NCBI GenBank assembly: GCA_028748945.1
Contig: JAQTOL010000193.1
Span: forward strand, 1 to 6,355
Origin: Paludibacter sp.
Lineage (GTDB): Bacteria > Bacteroidota > Bacteroidia > Bacteroidales > Paludibacteraceae
Reading direction: 5' to 3'
Length of the DNA: 6,355 nucleotides
Both the position numbers and the translations under genes were made by a program. This document shows, piece by piece, positions 1 to 6,118 of the stretch. The notes under the pieces are model-generated. The model did no database searches. It saw only the letters and a program-made list of their open reading frames with translations, and was not told the DNA's origin. The stretch's first letter is position 1; each line of letters starts with the position of its first letter.

Positions 1-1311
1 CATTACTTCAGTCAGGTTATATTTATATATATCCGGGCAGCAACTTGAATGGAGCACATTCCATTGGTTATTTTTAGTTAACAAGGGTTTATAACCCGTA
101 TTTATCGTTGACTTAAAGGGCGTTCCCCAACTGTCTGATCCTTTTTTGTAATAAACCAATTCGGTTTTTAGTCTGTCACCCATCATACCCCAGCATTCGG
201 AATAAGGACCACCTAACCCTTTCATATACATGTATTCAGGGGAACAACCATCCCATGGCTGAAATGACCAACATGAGTCACTTGCCTTCATAGGTTGTTT
301 ATCAGCATTGGGTTCAATTTTAGAAATTATCTCACCTAAACGCATGAAATAAGCAAATAAAGTGTACGCACCTTCAACCGGCGAAGACGGAATTTTATCA
401 AAAGCTTCGTTTTTACGAATAACCGAACGAATCGTATCGTGTGAGTATTTAACCCAACGAATATTGTCTTGTAGTAAAGACACTATATTCTGAGAACGAT
501 CTACCTGATAAATTATTGAATCGGAATAATTCTCCCTACTGATATATTTCAGTATGTCTCTTGTTTGAGTGGAGATAAAATAATACGGAACAGGAGTACT
601 AAAATACAGTGAGTTTTCATTCAACACATGTATTTCATCACCCACCTGAAAATCATACACATCAAACCATTTCAGGTTTTGAACACCTATATTCGGATTT
701 GTTAGACCGGCCAAGGTAAATATTTCCAGTTTCTGACTAAGGAAAGAATAGGTTTCGTAATCGGGAAAAATCAGGAAATTATAGGTTTGAATCAGTCCGT
801 AGTTTTTACTCAATTGTATCGTTTTGCCATCCAATTTATTGGGCAGCGGACTCATTTTCATATCATAAACATGAAAGACAATTGTTTTGACAGAATCAGT
901 CAGTCCTAAAATAGTTTGTATCTCCTGCTTCTCAATGGTGCCTGTAACAGTAATATCGGAACGTTTATAAACCGTCCAGGTTTCATTTAGTTTCGCATCC
1001 GTTTTAATTTTAATGGTATCATTTTTCTCGTTTAAATAATAATTCCAATGCGCATTGACAATTATTTTATCACCCAGCCACGAAGCTCCTTCGGGTGTAA
1101 AACAGTTATTGCCTTTGTCCTGAATATTCTTAAACGGGGAAAAGATTGAATCTCCATCAAACTGCACAGAATCAGTCTTAAACCCAACAATTTGTTTTGA
1201 TTCATTTTCAAATAAAGCCGTCCGGTGCGAATAAACCGTTTGGTAATCATAAGCCCACAAACAAGTGCTGACGAAGTAGATTTGAAAAAGTAAAATCAAC
1301 ATGCGTTTCAT
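1..1311 (-). CDS. Secreted surface protein of unknown function, tandem paralogue, 3' end beyond window
   Basis: The reading frame stays open for 437 codons from ATG at 1311 to the window edge, so the C-terminus is missing. Residues 1-20 form a signal peptide (MKRM, a hydrophobic stretch, then a likely cut after LWA before YDYQT), so the product should cross the inner membrane by Sec. The body resembles the broken gene just upstream throughout: shared blocks include YDYQTVYSHRTAL (21-33), KTDAKLNETWTVY (103-115), LTDSVKTIVF (137-146), GVQNLxWFDVYDFQxGDEIH (209-228), KGLGGPY (364-370) and LVYYKKGS (385-392). After WGTP (395-398) the similarity ends: where the sister enters its sorting domain, this protein continues into NNQWNVLHSSCC (415-426), which looks like the start of another domain. 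A type IX sorting domain further on is expected by analogy but not visible. The start matches the sister's signal peptide; the gene begins 28 nt after the sister's stop, with no promoter motif between, so cotranscription is likely. No enzymatic motif was recognised. Confidence 0.85.
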   Translation of the reverse strand, partial: MKRMLILLFQIYFVSTCLWAYDYQTVYSHRTALFENESKQIVGFKTDSVQFDGDSIFSPFKNIQDKGNNCFTPEGASWLGDKIIVNAHWNYYLNEKNDTIKIKTDAKLNETWTVYKRSDITVTGTIEKQEIQTILGLTDSVKTIVFHVYDMKMSPLPNKLDGKTIQLSKNYGLIQTYNFLIFPDYETYSFLSQKLEIFTLAGLTNPNIGVQNLKWFDVYDFQVGDEIHVLNENSLYFSTPVPYYFISTQTRDILKYISRENYSDSIIYQVDRSQNIVSLLQDNIRWVKYSHDTIRSVIRKNEAFDKIPSSPVEGAYTLFAYFMRLGEIISKIEPNADKQPMKASDSCWSFQPWDGCSPEYMYMKGLGGPYSECWGMMGDRLKTELVYYKKGSDSWGTPFKSTINTGYKPLLTKNNQWNVLHSSCCPDIYKYNLTEVM

Positions 1312-1339
1312 AATATTGTATTTTATAGTTAATTTAGAT

Positions 1340-2305
1340 TTAATACTTTACAATTTTTCCGGTCTTCAACAATTTCCCTTTATCCAACAACCGGTACAGA
1401 TACAAGCCCTTGCTAAAGTTGCTTAGATTGACCGAGTTCCGGATCGCATCCACTTCGGTTCGTAGAATGACAATTCCCCGCACATCCATCATTTCAAAGA
1501 TACAAGGTTCGGAAAGGAAGTCAGAACTGATTGAAATTTTATCGGTGGCAGGGTTAGGATACACAGCGATATCCGGTTTAACTTCTGGTAGGTCTATTCC
1601 TGAAATAACGAGTGGCGTACCCCATGTTTTTGAGCCTTTTTTGTAATAAACCAAATCGACACGATGATCAATAACATTTTCTTCAATATCGATAAGTATA
1701 TACGGCTTTCCATAAGGTCCACCAAGGCCTTTTATATAGTTTCTAGTGTATAATGAGTTTGTTGTCTGAAGTTTCCAGCAACCATTATTAAATTCATCAT
1801 ATAAATAAGAATCTTCGTATTTTTCGTCATTCTTCATTCCCATCGTGTAAGCAGAACGGTTGTCACCTTCCAAAATTGGAACTCCCGGCAGTTTATCGAA
1901 ACCTGCAGATCCATATGATTTAAGAATTATACTTCTAGTCGTATCCTGAAAATATCTGGGAGGAAAAATGCTATCCTCATATTGGTAAATGACTTCTTTT
2001 TTATTTTCTAATAAATACTTGATAGTATCGGTAAGATTTTCTCTTTCTAAATACTTCGTAATGGTTTTTGTCGTAAGACTACCATCATAAATATAGTATT
2101 TTGTAAACAAAGTGTGTATTTCGTCCCCGGGCTGAAAGTCATATACATCAAACCATGTCAAATTTTGTACTCCAACGTTTGGATTGGTCAGGCCAACTAA
2201 ATTATATCCATCCCACGAACCTGTAAAATATGGCTTGATATCATTCTGGCGTGGAAGTACAAAAAAACTAAAAGTACTGAGCAACCCGAATTTTTTACTC
2301 AACAA
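1340..2305 (-). CDS. 3' fragment with type IX (Por) secretion C-terminal sorting domain
   Basis: This is the second half of the broken gene. The frame is open from about 2408, but there is no ATG until well inside the conserved body; the given 5' limit is a TTG inside the conserved block LLSKKFG. Independent translation is therefore unlikely without frameshifting. It carries GVQNLTWFDVYDFQPGDEIH, KGLGGPYG and LVYYKKGS, all shared with the downstream paralogue. The last 74 residues are a typical type A sorting domain: VYPNPATDKISI, a central MDVRG turn, GLYLYRL and the terminal KTGKIVKY. In Bacteroidota this domain is recognised by the type IX machinery in the outer membrane, cleaved, and the cargo is released or linked to surface lipopolysaccharide. 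The domain shows no internal damage, so the frameshift is recent, conditional, or an error in the sequence. Confidence 0.6.
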   Translation of the reverse strand: MLSKKFGLLSTFSFFVLPRQNDIKPYFTGSWDGYNLVGLTNPNVGVQNLTWFDVYDFQPGDEIHTLFTKYYIYDGSLTTKTITKYLERENLTDTIKYLLENKKEVIYQYEDSIFPPRYFQDTTRSIILKSYGSAGFDKLPGVPILEGDNRSAYTMGMKNDEKYEDSYLYDEFNNGCWKLQTTNSLYTRNYIKGLGGPYGKPYILIDIEENVIDHRVDLVYYKKGSKTWGTPLVISGIDLPEVKPDIAVYPNPATDKISISSDFLSEPCIFEMMDVRGIVILRTEVDAIRNSVNLSNFSKGLYLYRLLDKGKLLKTGKIVKY

Positions 2306-2373
2306 TATTGTTTTCCCATCAAAATCAGTAAAGCCCGTATTTTTAATTTTTACCGGAACTTCTGATGAAGTAG

Positions 2374-2820
2374 TTACGCCTCCGTAAAAACAATAGTTTT
2401 TACAGAATCAGTCAACCCTAAGAATGTAAGCAATTCCACTTTGGTCACTGTTGCCCAAATTTCCGTGTCCGTTTTTCGATATACCGTCCAGGTTTCATTG
2501 AGTTTTGCATCGGTTTTAATTTTTATAGTATCGGCATTTTCATTCAGAAAATAATTCCATTGTTTATTGATAATTATTTTACTACCCAACCACGATGCTC
2601 CGTAAGGAGTAGAACAGTCTACATCTAACTGCTGAATATTCTTTAACGGATAAAGAATTGAATCAACATCGAACTTCACAGAATCAATGCGCATACTTTT
2701 TATTGCACCTTGGGAATCGGCATATAAAGCCGTCCGGTGCGAATAAACCGTCTGATAATCGTAAGCCGAAAGGCTGAAAACAACAAACAAAAGCATGAAA
2801 AACAATATGATTTGTTTCAT
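2374..2820 (-). CDS. 5' fragment of the frameshifted surface protein (148 aa)
   Basis: As sequenced, this is the only part of the broken gene with a normal start. It encodes a signal peptide (residues 1-19, ending LSA before YDYQT) and the first conserved module, including YDYQTVYSHRTAL, GASWLG and KTDAKLNETWTVY, then reads LTDSVKTIVF and stops after three off-frame residues (TEA). If translated it would be exported but would lack the sorting domain, so it could not be attached to the surface by the type IX route. An alternative start 12 nt upstream (ATG at 2832) would add MFLA before the signal peptide; the paralogue argues against it. Confidence 0.6.
   Translation of the reverse strand: MKQIILFFMLLFVVFSLSAYDYQTVYSHRTALYADSQGAIKSMRIDSVKFDVDSILYPLKNIQQLDVDCSTPYGASWLGSKIIINKQWNYFLNENADTIKIKTDAKLNETWTVYRKTDTEIWATVTKVELLTFLGLTDSVKTIVFTEA
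2386..2390 (-). other. Frameshift site in a five-T run
   Basis: On the minus strand the sequence is ATT GTT TTT ACG GAG GCG TAA. One extra T, or a -1 slip of the ribosome on TTT, gives ATT GTT TTT TAC GGA GGC GTA ACT, which continues into the 3' half without a stop. The site is a homopolymer, where replication slippage, polymerase slippage and sequencing error are all common. The upstream codon GTT cannot re-pair after a -1 move, so it is not a classical tandem-slip heptamer. Confidence 0.8.
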
Positions 2821-2855
2821 GGCTAAGAACATTTTGGAAAGTTAGTATTGGAAAG

Positions 2856-2889
2856 GAGGCAAACTTGCAACACCGTGCATTAGTGCCTC
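2856..2889 (-). promoter_or_regulatory. Dyad at the expected transcription start of the surface-protein pair
   Basis: Two nested inverted repeats share one centre at 2872.5: GAGGCA (2856-2861) with TGCCTC (2884-2889), and TGCA (2866-2869) with TGCA (2876-2879), separated by symmetric 4-nt gaps. The outer arm touches the last base of the predicted -7 element, and the dyad covers the expected start of transcription. It could be an operator for a dimeric regulator or a hairpin near the 5' end of the message. No regulator is encoded nearby, so the role is inferred from position only. Confidence 0.35.
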
Positions 2890-2920
2890 AAAAATAATCA
2901 TTATTTAACGAACCACCAAC
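2889..2920 (-). promoter_or_regulatory. Bacteroidota-type promoter for the tandem surface-protein genes
   Basis: The minus strand has TATTTTTG (2896-2889), an exact match to the TAnnTTTG -7 consensus of the Bacteroidota primary sigma factor. A GTTG -33 element (2920-2917; three of four bases match TTTG) lies 20 nt upstream, within the usual spacing. Transcription would start near 2883, leaving a leader of about 60 nt before ATG at 2820. It lies just downstream of the hairpin at 2948-2987, which would insulate it from transcription from upstream. Confidence 0.55.
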
Positions 2921-2947
2921 TTTTATAAAAATAAAACGAATAGAACT

Positions 2948-2987
2948 AAAAAAAGGCAGTATTACTTTCCGGTAATACTGCCTTTTT
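2948..2987. terminator. Bidirectional intrinsic terminator
   Basis: An 11-bp perfect stem, GGCAGTATTAC (2955-2965) with GTAATACTGCC (2972-2982) around a 6-nt loop, is flanked by seven A on the left and five T on the right. It can therefore terminate in either direction, the longer U tail being on the minus strand. No gene ends directly at it on either strand, and the ribosomal operon already has its own terminator. It may back up that terminator, insulate the surface-protein promoter, or end an unannotated small RNA from the gene-free stretch upstream. Confidence 0.75.
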
Positions 2988-3309
2988 CATCGAAATTTTT
3001 ATTTTAATTTATTCTGTGCATGACTTTCAGTAGAAGTCGTAGTTCTCATCAAATTATCTCTGGAGCTAAATGATTAATTCCTGGTATTTGTCGATGCGCA
3101 TCTACGTGATCAGCGATGCGCATCTTCCGTACTGGAGTTCCGCATCTTCGTACTCAAAGTTGCGCATCTTTGAAACCGGAAAAACGGTTGGATGAAAATC
3201 AGGGTACTTAATCCGATTCTTTTGTCAATTATATATTTGATTATCTCCTATATAGCCCCCAAATAACGGATTTGAATCGTTGGATATACCCGCCCCATGC
3301 CCGGCGTAT
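2988..3309. other. Gene-free intergenic stretch
   Basis: No convincing coding region lies between the two terminators on either strand; the only open frames are very short, for example a 16-codon minus-strand frame beginning MRTTTSTES without a recognisable ribosome site. It holds the 22-bp repeats listed separately, a small inverted repeat AACCG (3174-3178) / CGGTT (3185-3189), and otherwise A/T-rich DNA. No tRNA cloverleaf or known riboswitch core was seen. Confidence 0.6.
3095..3182. repeat. Four imperfect tandem repeats with exact 22-bp period
   Basis: TGCGCATCT or a one-base variant begins at 3095, 3117, 3139 (TCCGCATCT) and 3161, exactly 22 bp apart each time. Units two and three also share CGTACT and an end AGT after the core; the last unit is conserved mainly in the core. 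The first two cores lie in the perfect 10-bp palindrome GATGCGCATC (3093-3102 and 3115-3124), which can also pair with each other as a 10-bp stem with a 12-nt loop. The period is about two helical turns, so the cores face the same side of the DNA. It is not a multiple of three, so the repeat is not protein-coding. Confidence 0.75.
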
Positions 3310-3345
3310 AAAAAAAAGGAACAAACTTTCGTTTATTCCTTTTTT
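3310..3345 (-). terminator. Intrinsic terminator of the ribosomal protein operon
   Basis: Read on the minus strand, GGAATAAAC (3339-3331) pairs with GTTTGTTCC (3326-3318) through nine pairs, one of them U-G. The loop is GAAA, a stable GNRA tetraloop closed by C-G. A run of eight T (3317-3310) follows, and six A precede the stem. It begins 27 nt after the rplQ stop codon and marks the end of the operon. The flanking A and T runs could let it act in the other direction too. Confidence 0.9.
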
Positions 3346-3372
3346 CAAAAAAATTGATTTTTTGATTTTGAA

Positions 3373-3918
3373 TTATTCAGCAACAGGAGTTTCTTCTTCA
3401 GTAACTACAGGCGCTTCAACTTCTGCCGGTTCTTCAACAGCAACTGCAGGTGCAGCAGCTACAGGAGCAGCAGCAGGAGCTACAGTTTCAGCTTTCTTGG
3501 CAGTACCGGCACGACGTGTACGGGCAGCTTTCTTAACAGCTTTTTCTTTCAACATGTTTTCGTTGTAGTCAACCAGTTCGATAATACACATTTCTGCGTT
3601 ATCACCCAAACGGAAACCGGTACGTAAAATACGGGTATAACCTCCGGGACGGTTGGCAATCTTCACGGCAACGTTTTGAAACAGTTCGGTAACCATTTCT
3701 TTGTTTTGCAAGTGACTGAATACGGTACGACGCGAGTGTGTGGTATCTTCTTTCGATTTGGTCAAAAGCGGTTCTACATACACCTGCAAGGCTTTAGCTT
3801 TAGCCAAGGTAGTAGCAATTCTCTTATGTTGAATAAGAGAAGAAGCCATATTGGACAACATTGCCTTTCTATGAGCCGTTTGACGGCCTAAGTGGTTAAA
3901 TTTTTTATTATGTCTCAT
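3373..3918 (-). CDS. rplQ: 50S ribosomal protein L17 with extended C-terminal tail
   Basis: L17 is a component of the large ribosomal subunit near the exit of the peptide tunnel. The 181-residue product begins with the family signature [20 protein letters not shown] and keeps the conserved core to about residue 118 ([38 protein letters not shown]). Family members in other phyla are about 115-130 residues; here a tail follows, first basic (about 124-142, [13 protein letters not shown]), then Ala/Pro/Val-rich (145-160), then acidic to the end. Such tails are common for L17 in Bacteroidota. The tail's GC-rich low-complexity DNA produces a long open frame on the opposite strand that is not a gene. 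The start lies 4 nt after the rpoA stop, with AAAGAG just before ATG as a weak ribosome site overlapping that stop, suggesting translational coupling. It is the last gene of the operon. Confidence 0.97.
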   Translation of the reverse strand: MRHNKKFNHLGRQTAHRKAMLSNMASSLIQHKRIATTLAKAKALQVYVEPLLTKSKEDTTHSRRTVFSHLQNKEMVTELFQNVAVKIANRPGGYTRILRTGFRLGDNAEMCIIELVDYNENMLKEKAVKKAARTRRAGTAKKAETVAPAAAPVAAAPAVAVEEPAEVEAPVVTEEETPVAE

Positions 3919-3922
3919 CTCT

Positions 3923-4915
3923 TTACTCTTTATCTAATTTATATTTGGCAATGTCCATACCGAAGGACAGATTCAGGCTTTCTAATTTCTCTTCTAACTC
4001 GGTGAGCGATTTTTTACCGAAGTTACGGAACTTCAATAAATCATGACGGTGGTATCCGGCCAATTGACCCAATGTATCCACATCAGCAGCTTTCAAACAA
4101 TTGAGAGCACGAACCGAAAGTTCGAGGTCAGTCAGTTTTGTTTTCAGCAATTGACGCATATGCAGGATTTCTTCGTCAAATTCATCTCCTCCTTCACCTT
4201 CGGTTACTTCCAGCGAAATCTTTTCGTCAGAGAACAACATAAAGTGATGAATCAGAATTTTAGCAGCTTCTTTCAGAGCATCTTTCGGATGTATTGAACC
4301 ATCGGTGCTGATTTCAATTACTAATTTCTCGTAATTAGTCACTTGTTCCACACGGTAGTTTTCAATTGAATACTTCACGTTACGGATAGGTGTAAAGATA
4401 GAATCAATCGGAATAACCCCAATTTCGGCATTGGCTGGTTTATTATCTTCCGACGGAACATATCCGCGACCTTTATTAACGGTAATATCTATCTGGAAAC
4501 TGGCAGAAGGATCAAGCTGACAGATTACCAATTTTGGATTCAATACTTCAAAACCGGTAAAATATTTACCTATATCGCCGGCTTTAAAAGAAGATGTACC
4601 CGAAACATTAATGGTAACCTTTTCGTTTTCAATATCTTCTACGATTTGTTTGAAACGTACTTGTTTCAAATTCAGGATGATGCTTGTAACATCATCAATC
4701 ACTCCCGGAATAGTTGAATACTCATGATCGATTCCTTCTATTTTGATAGAAGTGATGGCGAAACCTTCGAGTGAAGACAAGAGGATACGGCGTAATGCAT
4801 TACCTACAGTAATACCATAACCTGGTTCCAACGGACGAAATTCAAATTTACCTTGAAATGCGTCGGCTTCCAACATGATTACCTTTTCGGGTTTTTGAAA
4901 TGCTAATATAGCCAT
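3923..4915 (-). CDS. rpoA: DNA-directed RNA polymerase subunit alpha
   Basis: The alpha subunit dimerises to start assembly of RNA polymerase and contacts activators and upstream promoter DNA. The 330-residue length is normal. The N-terminal assembly domain covers about residues 15-235, with the signature [20 protein letters not shown] (25-43) and [21 protein letters not shown] (64-84). A short acidic linker (about 239-249, [10 protein letters not shown]) leads to the C-terminal domain, with [13 protein letters not shown] (267-279) and [19 protein letters not shown] (293-311). Arg269 and Asn272 correspond to the DNA-contacting Arg265 and Asn268 of the E. coli protein. [12 protein letters not shown] is the usual Bacteroidota N-terminus, which supports ATG at 4915 over the internal Met14. 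The gene starts 11 nt after rpsD and ends 4 nt before rplQ, so alpha is made in step with ribosomal proteins. Confidence 0.98.
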   Translation of the reverse strand: MAILAFQKPEKVIMLEADAFQGKFEFRPLEPGYGITVGNALRRILLSSLEGFAITSIKIEGIDHEYSTIPGVIDDVTSIILNLKQVRFKQIVEDIENEKVTINVSGTSSFKAGDIGKYFTGFEVLNPKLVICQLDPSASFQIDITVNKGRGYVPSEDNKPANAEIGVIPIDSIFTPIRNVKYSIENYRVEQVTNYEKLVIEISTDGSIHPKDALKEAAKILIHHFMLFSDEKISLEVTEGEGGDEFDEEILHMRQLLKTKLTDLELSVRALNCLKAADVDTLGQLAGYHRHDLLKFRNFGKKSLTELEEKLESLNLSFGMDIAKYKLDKE

Positions 4916-4926
4916 GGATTCACTTT

Positions 4927-5532
4927 TTATTTAGAATACAACTCAACGATTAACTGCTCTTTGATATTTTCAGGAATATCTTCACGTTCAGGAATGTGTA
5001 AATAAGTTCCTGACATAGTTGATGCATTCCATTCAATCCAAGGGTATTTACTATGGTTAAATCCTTCCAATGAAGCATTAATCACTTCCATAGATTTATT
5101 TTTTTCACGTACAGCAATTACCTGACCCGGACGGGTATGATAAGAGGCAATGTTCACAACTCTTCCATCAACGGTAATGTGCTTATGACTTACCAACTGA
5201 CGGGCACCTGAACGTGTAGGAGCGAATCCTAAACGAAATACCAGGTTATCCAGGCGTGATTCCAGTAATTGTAATAATACTTCACCGGTAACACCCTTGG
5301 TGCTGTGCGCTTTTTCGTACATATTACGGAATTGTTTCTCCAACACGCCGTAAGTATATTTTGCTTTTTGTTTTTCGCGTAATTGAATACCGTATTCCGA
5401 CGTTTTTTTACGACGACCCTGACCATGTTGTCCGGGTGGATAATTCTTTTTAGCCAACACTTTATCTGGTCCGAAAATAGCTTCCCCGAATTTACGGGCT
5501 ATTCTTGACTTTGGTCCAATATATCTTGCCAT
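4927..5532 (-). CDS. rpsD: 30S ribosomal protein S4
   Basis: S4 binds 16S rRNA early and nucleates assembly of the small subunit; with S5 it affects decoding accuracy. In several bacteria it also represses its own operon by binding messenger RNA. The 201 residues are full length: N-terminal region [17 protein letters not shown], the [12 protein letters not shown] segment (32-43), [15 protein letters not shown] (61-75), and an S4 RNA-binding domain at about 92-152 with [20 protein letters not shown] and [13 protein letters not shown]. There is no cysteine, so this is the zinc-free form. An A-rich leader precedes ATG at 5532, without a clear Shine-Dalgarno. The gene follows a 144-nt structured spacer, unusually long for this cluster, and lies 11 nt upstream of rpoA. 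Confidence 0.98.
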   Translation of the reverse strand: MARYIGPKSRIARKFGEAIFGPDKVLAKKNYPPGQHGQGRRKKTSEYGIQLREKQKAKYTYGVLEKQFRNMYEKAHSTKGVTGEVLLQLLESRLDNLVFRLGFAPTRSGARQLVSHKHITVDGRVVNIASYHTRPGQVIAVREKNKSMEVINASLEGFNHSKYPWIEWNASTMSGTYLHIPEREDIPENIKEQLIVELYSK

Positions 5533-5676
5533 TTCTATTTTTTTTGTTTAAAATTGATTATATATTCCACGTGCACAAATTGGTCGAACTTAAAACAGCC
5601 GCGATTGCTGAGAGGTTTGAATGCAATCTTTTTCTTAACTTCACCCATTCGACTGCCGGGAAACCCGATTTCGAAT
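5533..5676 (-). promoter_or_regulatory. Structured rpsK-rpsD spacer, possible S4 leader
   Basis: This 144-nt spacer is the longest within the operon. Right after the rpsK stop, ATTCGA (5676-5671) pairs with TCGAAT (5652-5647), and inside it CGGG pairs with CCCG around a TTT loop (5667-5657). Further on, GATTGC (5628-5623) pairs with GCAATC (5608-5603) around a 14-nt loop. The rest before rpsD is A/U-rich. No U run follows either hairpin, so neither looks like a terminator. S4 is a known translational repressor of its own operon in other phyla, so an autoregulatory or RNA-processing site is plausible; that is inference. No exact TAnnTTTG promoter was found here. Confidence 0.4.
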
Positions 5677-6066
5677 TTATACTCTTCTCCTTTTTGGAGG
5701 ACGACAACCATTGTGTGGTAATGGTGTAACGTCAACTATTTCGGTTACTTCGATACCGGCACCGTGTATGGTACGAATAGCTGATTCACGACCATTTCCC
5801 GGTCCTTTCACGTAGGCTTTTACTTTTTTCAAACCTAAATCTAATGCAACTTTTGAACAATCCTGAGCAGCCATCTGGGCAGCATAGGGAGTGTTTTTCT
5901 TTGAGCCGCGGAATCCCATCTTACCGGCTGATGACCAGGAAATAACCTGACCACTTCCATTTGCAAGTGTAACAATGATGTTATTAAAAGAAGAATGTAC
6001 GTGCAATTGACCTACACCGTCTACTTTTACGACTCTTTTTTTGGCTGCAACTGTTTTCTTTGCCAT
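5677..6066 (-). CDS. rpsK: 30S ribosomal protein S11
   Basis: S11 sits on the platform of the small subunit, next to the Shine-Dalgarno helix region of 16S rRNA and messenger RNA in the exit channel. The 129-residue product matches the normal length. Conserved blocks are [20 protein letters not shown] (22-41), [20 protein letters not shown] (45-64), [12 protein letters not shown] (87-98) and the C-terminal [17 protein letters not shown] (113-129). ATG at 6066 gives [10 protein letters not shown], a typical basic Bacteroidota N-terminus; the leader is A/T-rich with no clear ribosome site. It begins 52 nt after rpsM. An out-of-frame open stretch overlapping its 3' end and the following spacer is not supported as a gene. 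Confidence 0.98.
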   Translation of the reverse strand: MAKKTVAAKKRVVKVDGVGQLHVHSSFNNIIVTLANGSGQVISWSSAGKMGFRGSKKNTPYAAQMAAQDCSKVALDLGLKKVKAYVKGPGNGRESAIRTIHGAGIEVTEIVDVTPLPHNGCRPPKRRRV

Positions 6067-6118
6067 ATTAATTGATAATTATTTTGCTTTTTCTAAAATT
6101 CGCAAACAGTTAATAACG

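Larger units (their letters stand above)
1340..2820 (-). pseudogene. Frameshifted gene for a type IX-secreted surface protein (tandem paralogue)
   Basis: This is one ancestral gene now lying in two frames. The 5' frame runs from 2820 to a stop at 2374-2376; the 3' frame ends at 1340-1342. Adding one T to the five-T run at 2390-2386 (minus strand) joins them into a continuous 493-residue protein that aligns along most of its length with the intact downstream paralogue: the repaired junction gives IVFYGGV, then DGKTILLSKKFG, against IVFHVYD and DGKTIQLSKNYG in the sister. The repaired product would have a signal peptide (1-19, cut after SLSA), a family-specific body with no recognised enzyme motif, and a C-terminal sorting domain (about 420-493) of the type that directs proteins through the type IX system to the cell surface. 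ATG at 2820 is preferred to ATG at 2832 because it gives MKQ followed by the hydrophobic core, matching the sister's MKR start. It could be a true pseudogene, a phase-variable homopolymer state, or a sequencing error. Confidence 0.8.

Noticed and set aside
1062..1250. 62-codon minus-strand frame inside the first surface-protein gene
   Set aside because: It is in a different frame from the continuous 437-codon gene, which has a signal peptide and matches its paralogue.
2851..2860. GGAGG on the plus strand as a ribosome site
   Set aside because: No plus-strand start codon and open frame follow at a suitable distance; it is an arm of the dyad before the surface-protein gene.
3093..3182. Repeats at 3095-3182 as a CRISPR array
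   Set aside because: The repeated core is only about 9 bp with 13-bp variable parts, too short for CRISPR repeats and spacers, and there are no cas genes nearby.
3232..3239. TATATTTG on the plus strand, matching the TAnnTTTG promoter element
   Set aside because: There is no -33 element at the right distance and no plus-strand gene downstream; the match is expected by chance in A/T-rich DNA.
3272..3568. 98-codon plus-strand frame rich in Ala, Ser, Thr and Gly
   Set aside because: Most of it is the reverse complement of the low-complexity L17 tail, and its 5' part crosses the operon terminator.
5535..5648. 37-codon minus-strand frame (MGEVKKKIAF start) ending 2 nt before rpsD
   Set aside because: It lies in the structured spacer, has no ribosome site, resembles no known small ribosomal protein, and its ATG sits within the arm of a hairpin; the lysines reflect A-rich DNA.
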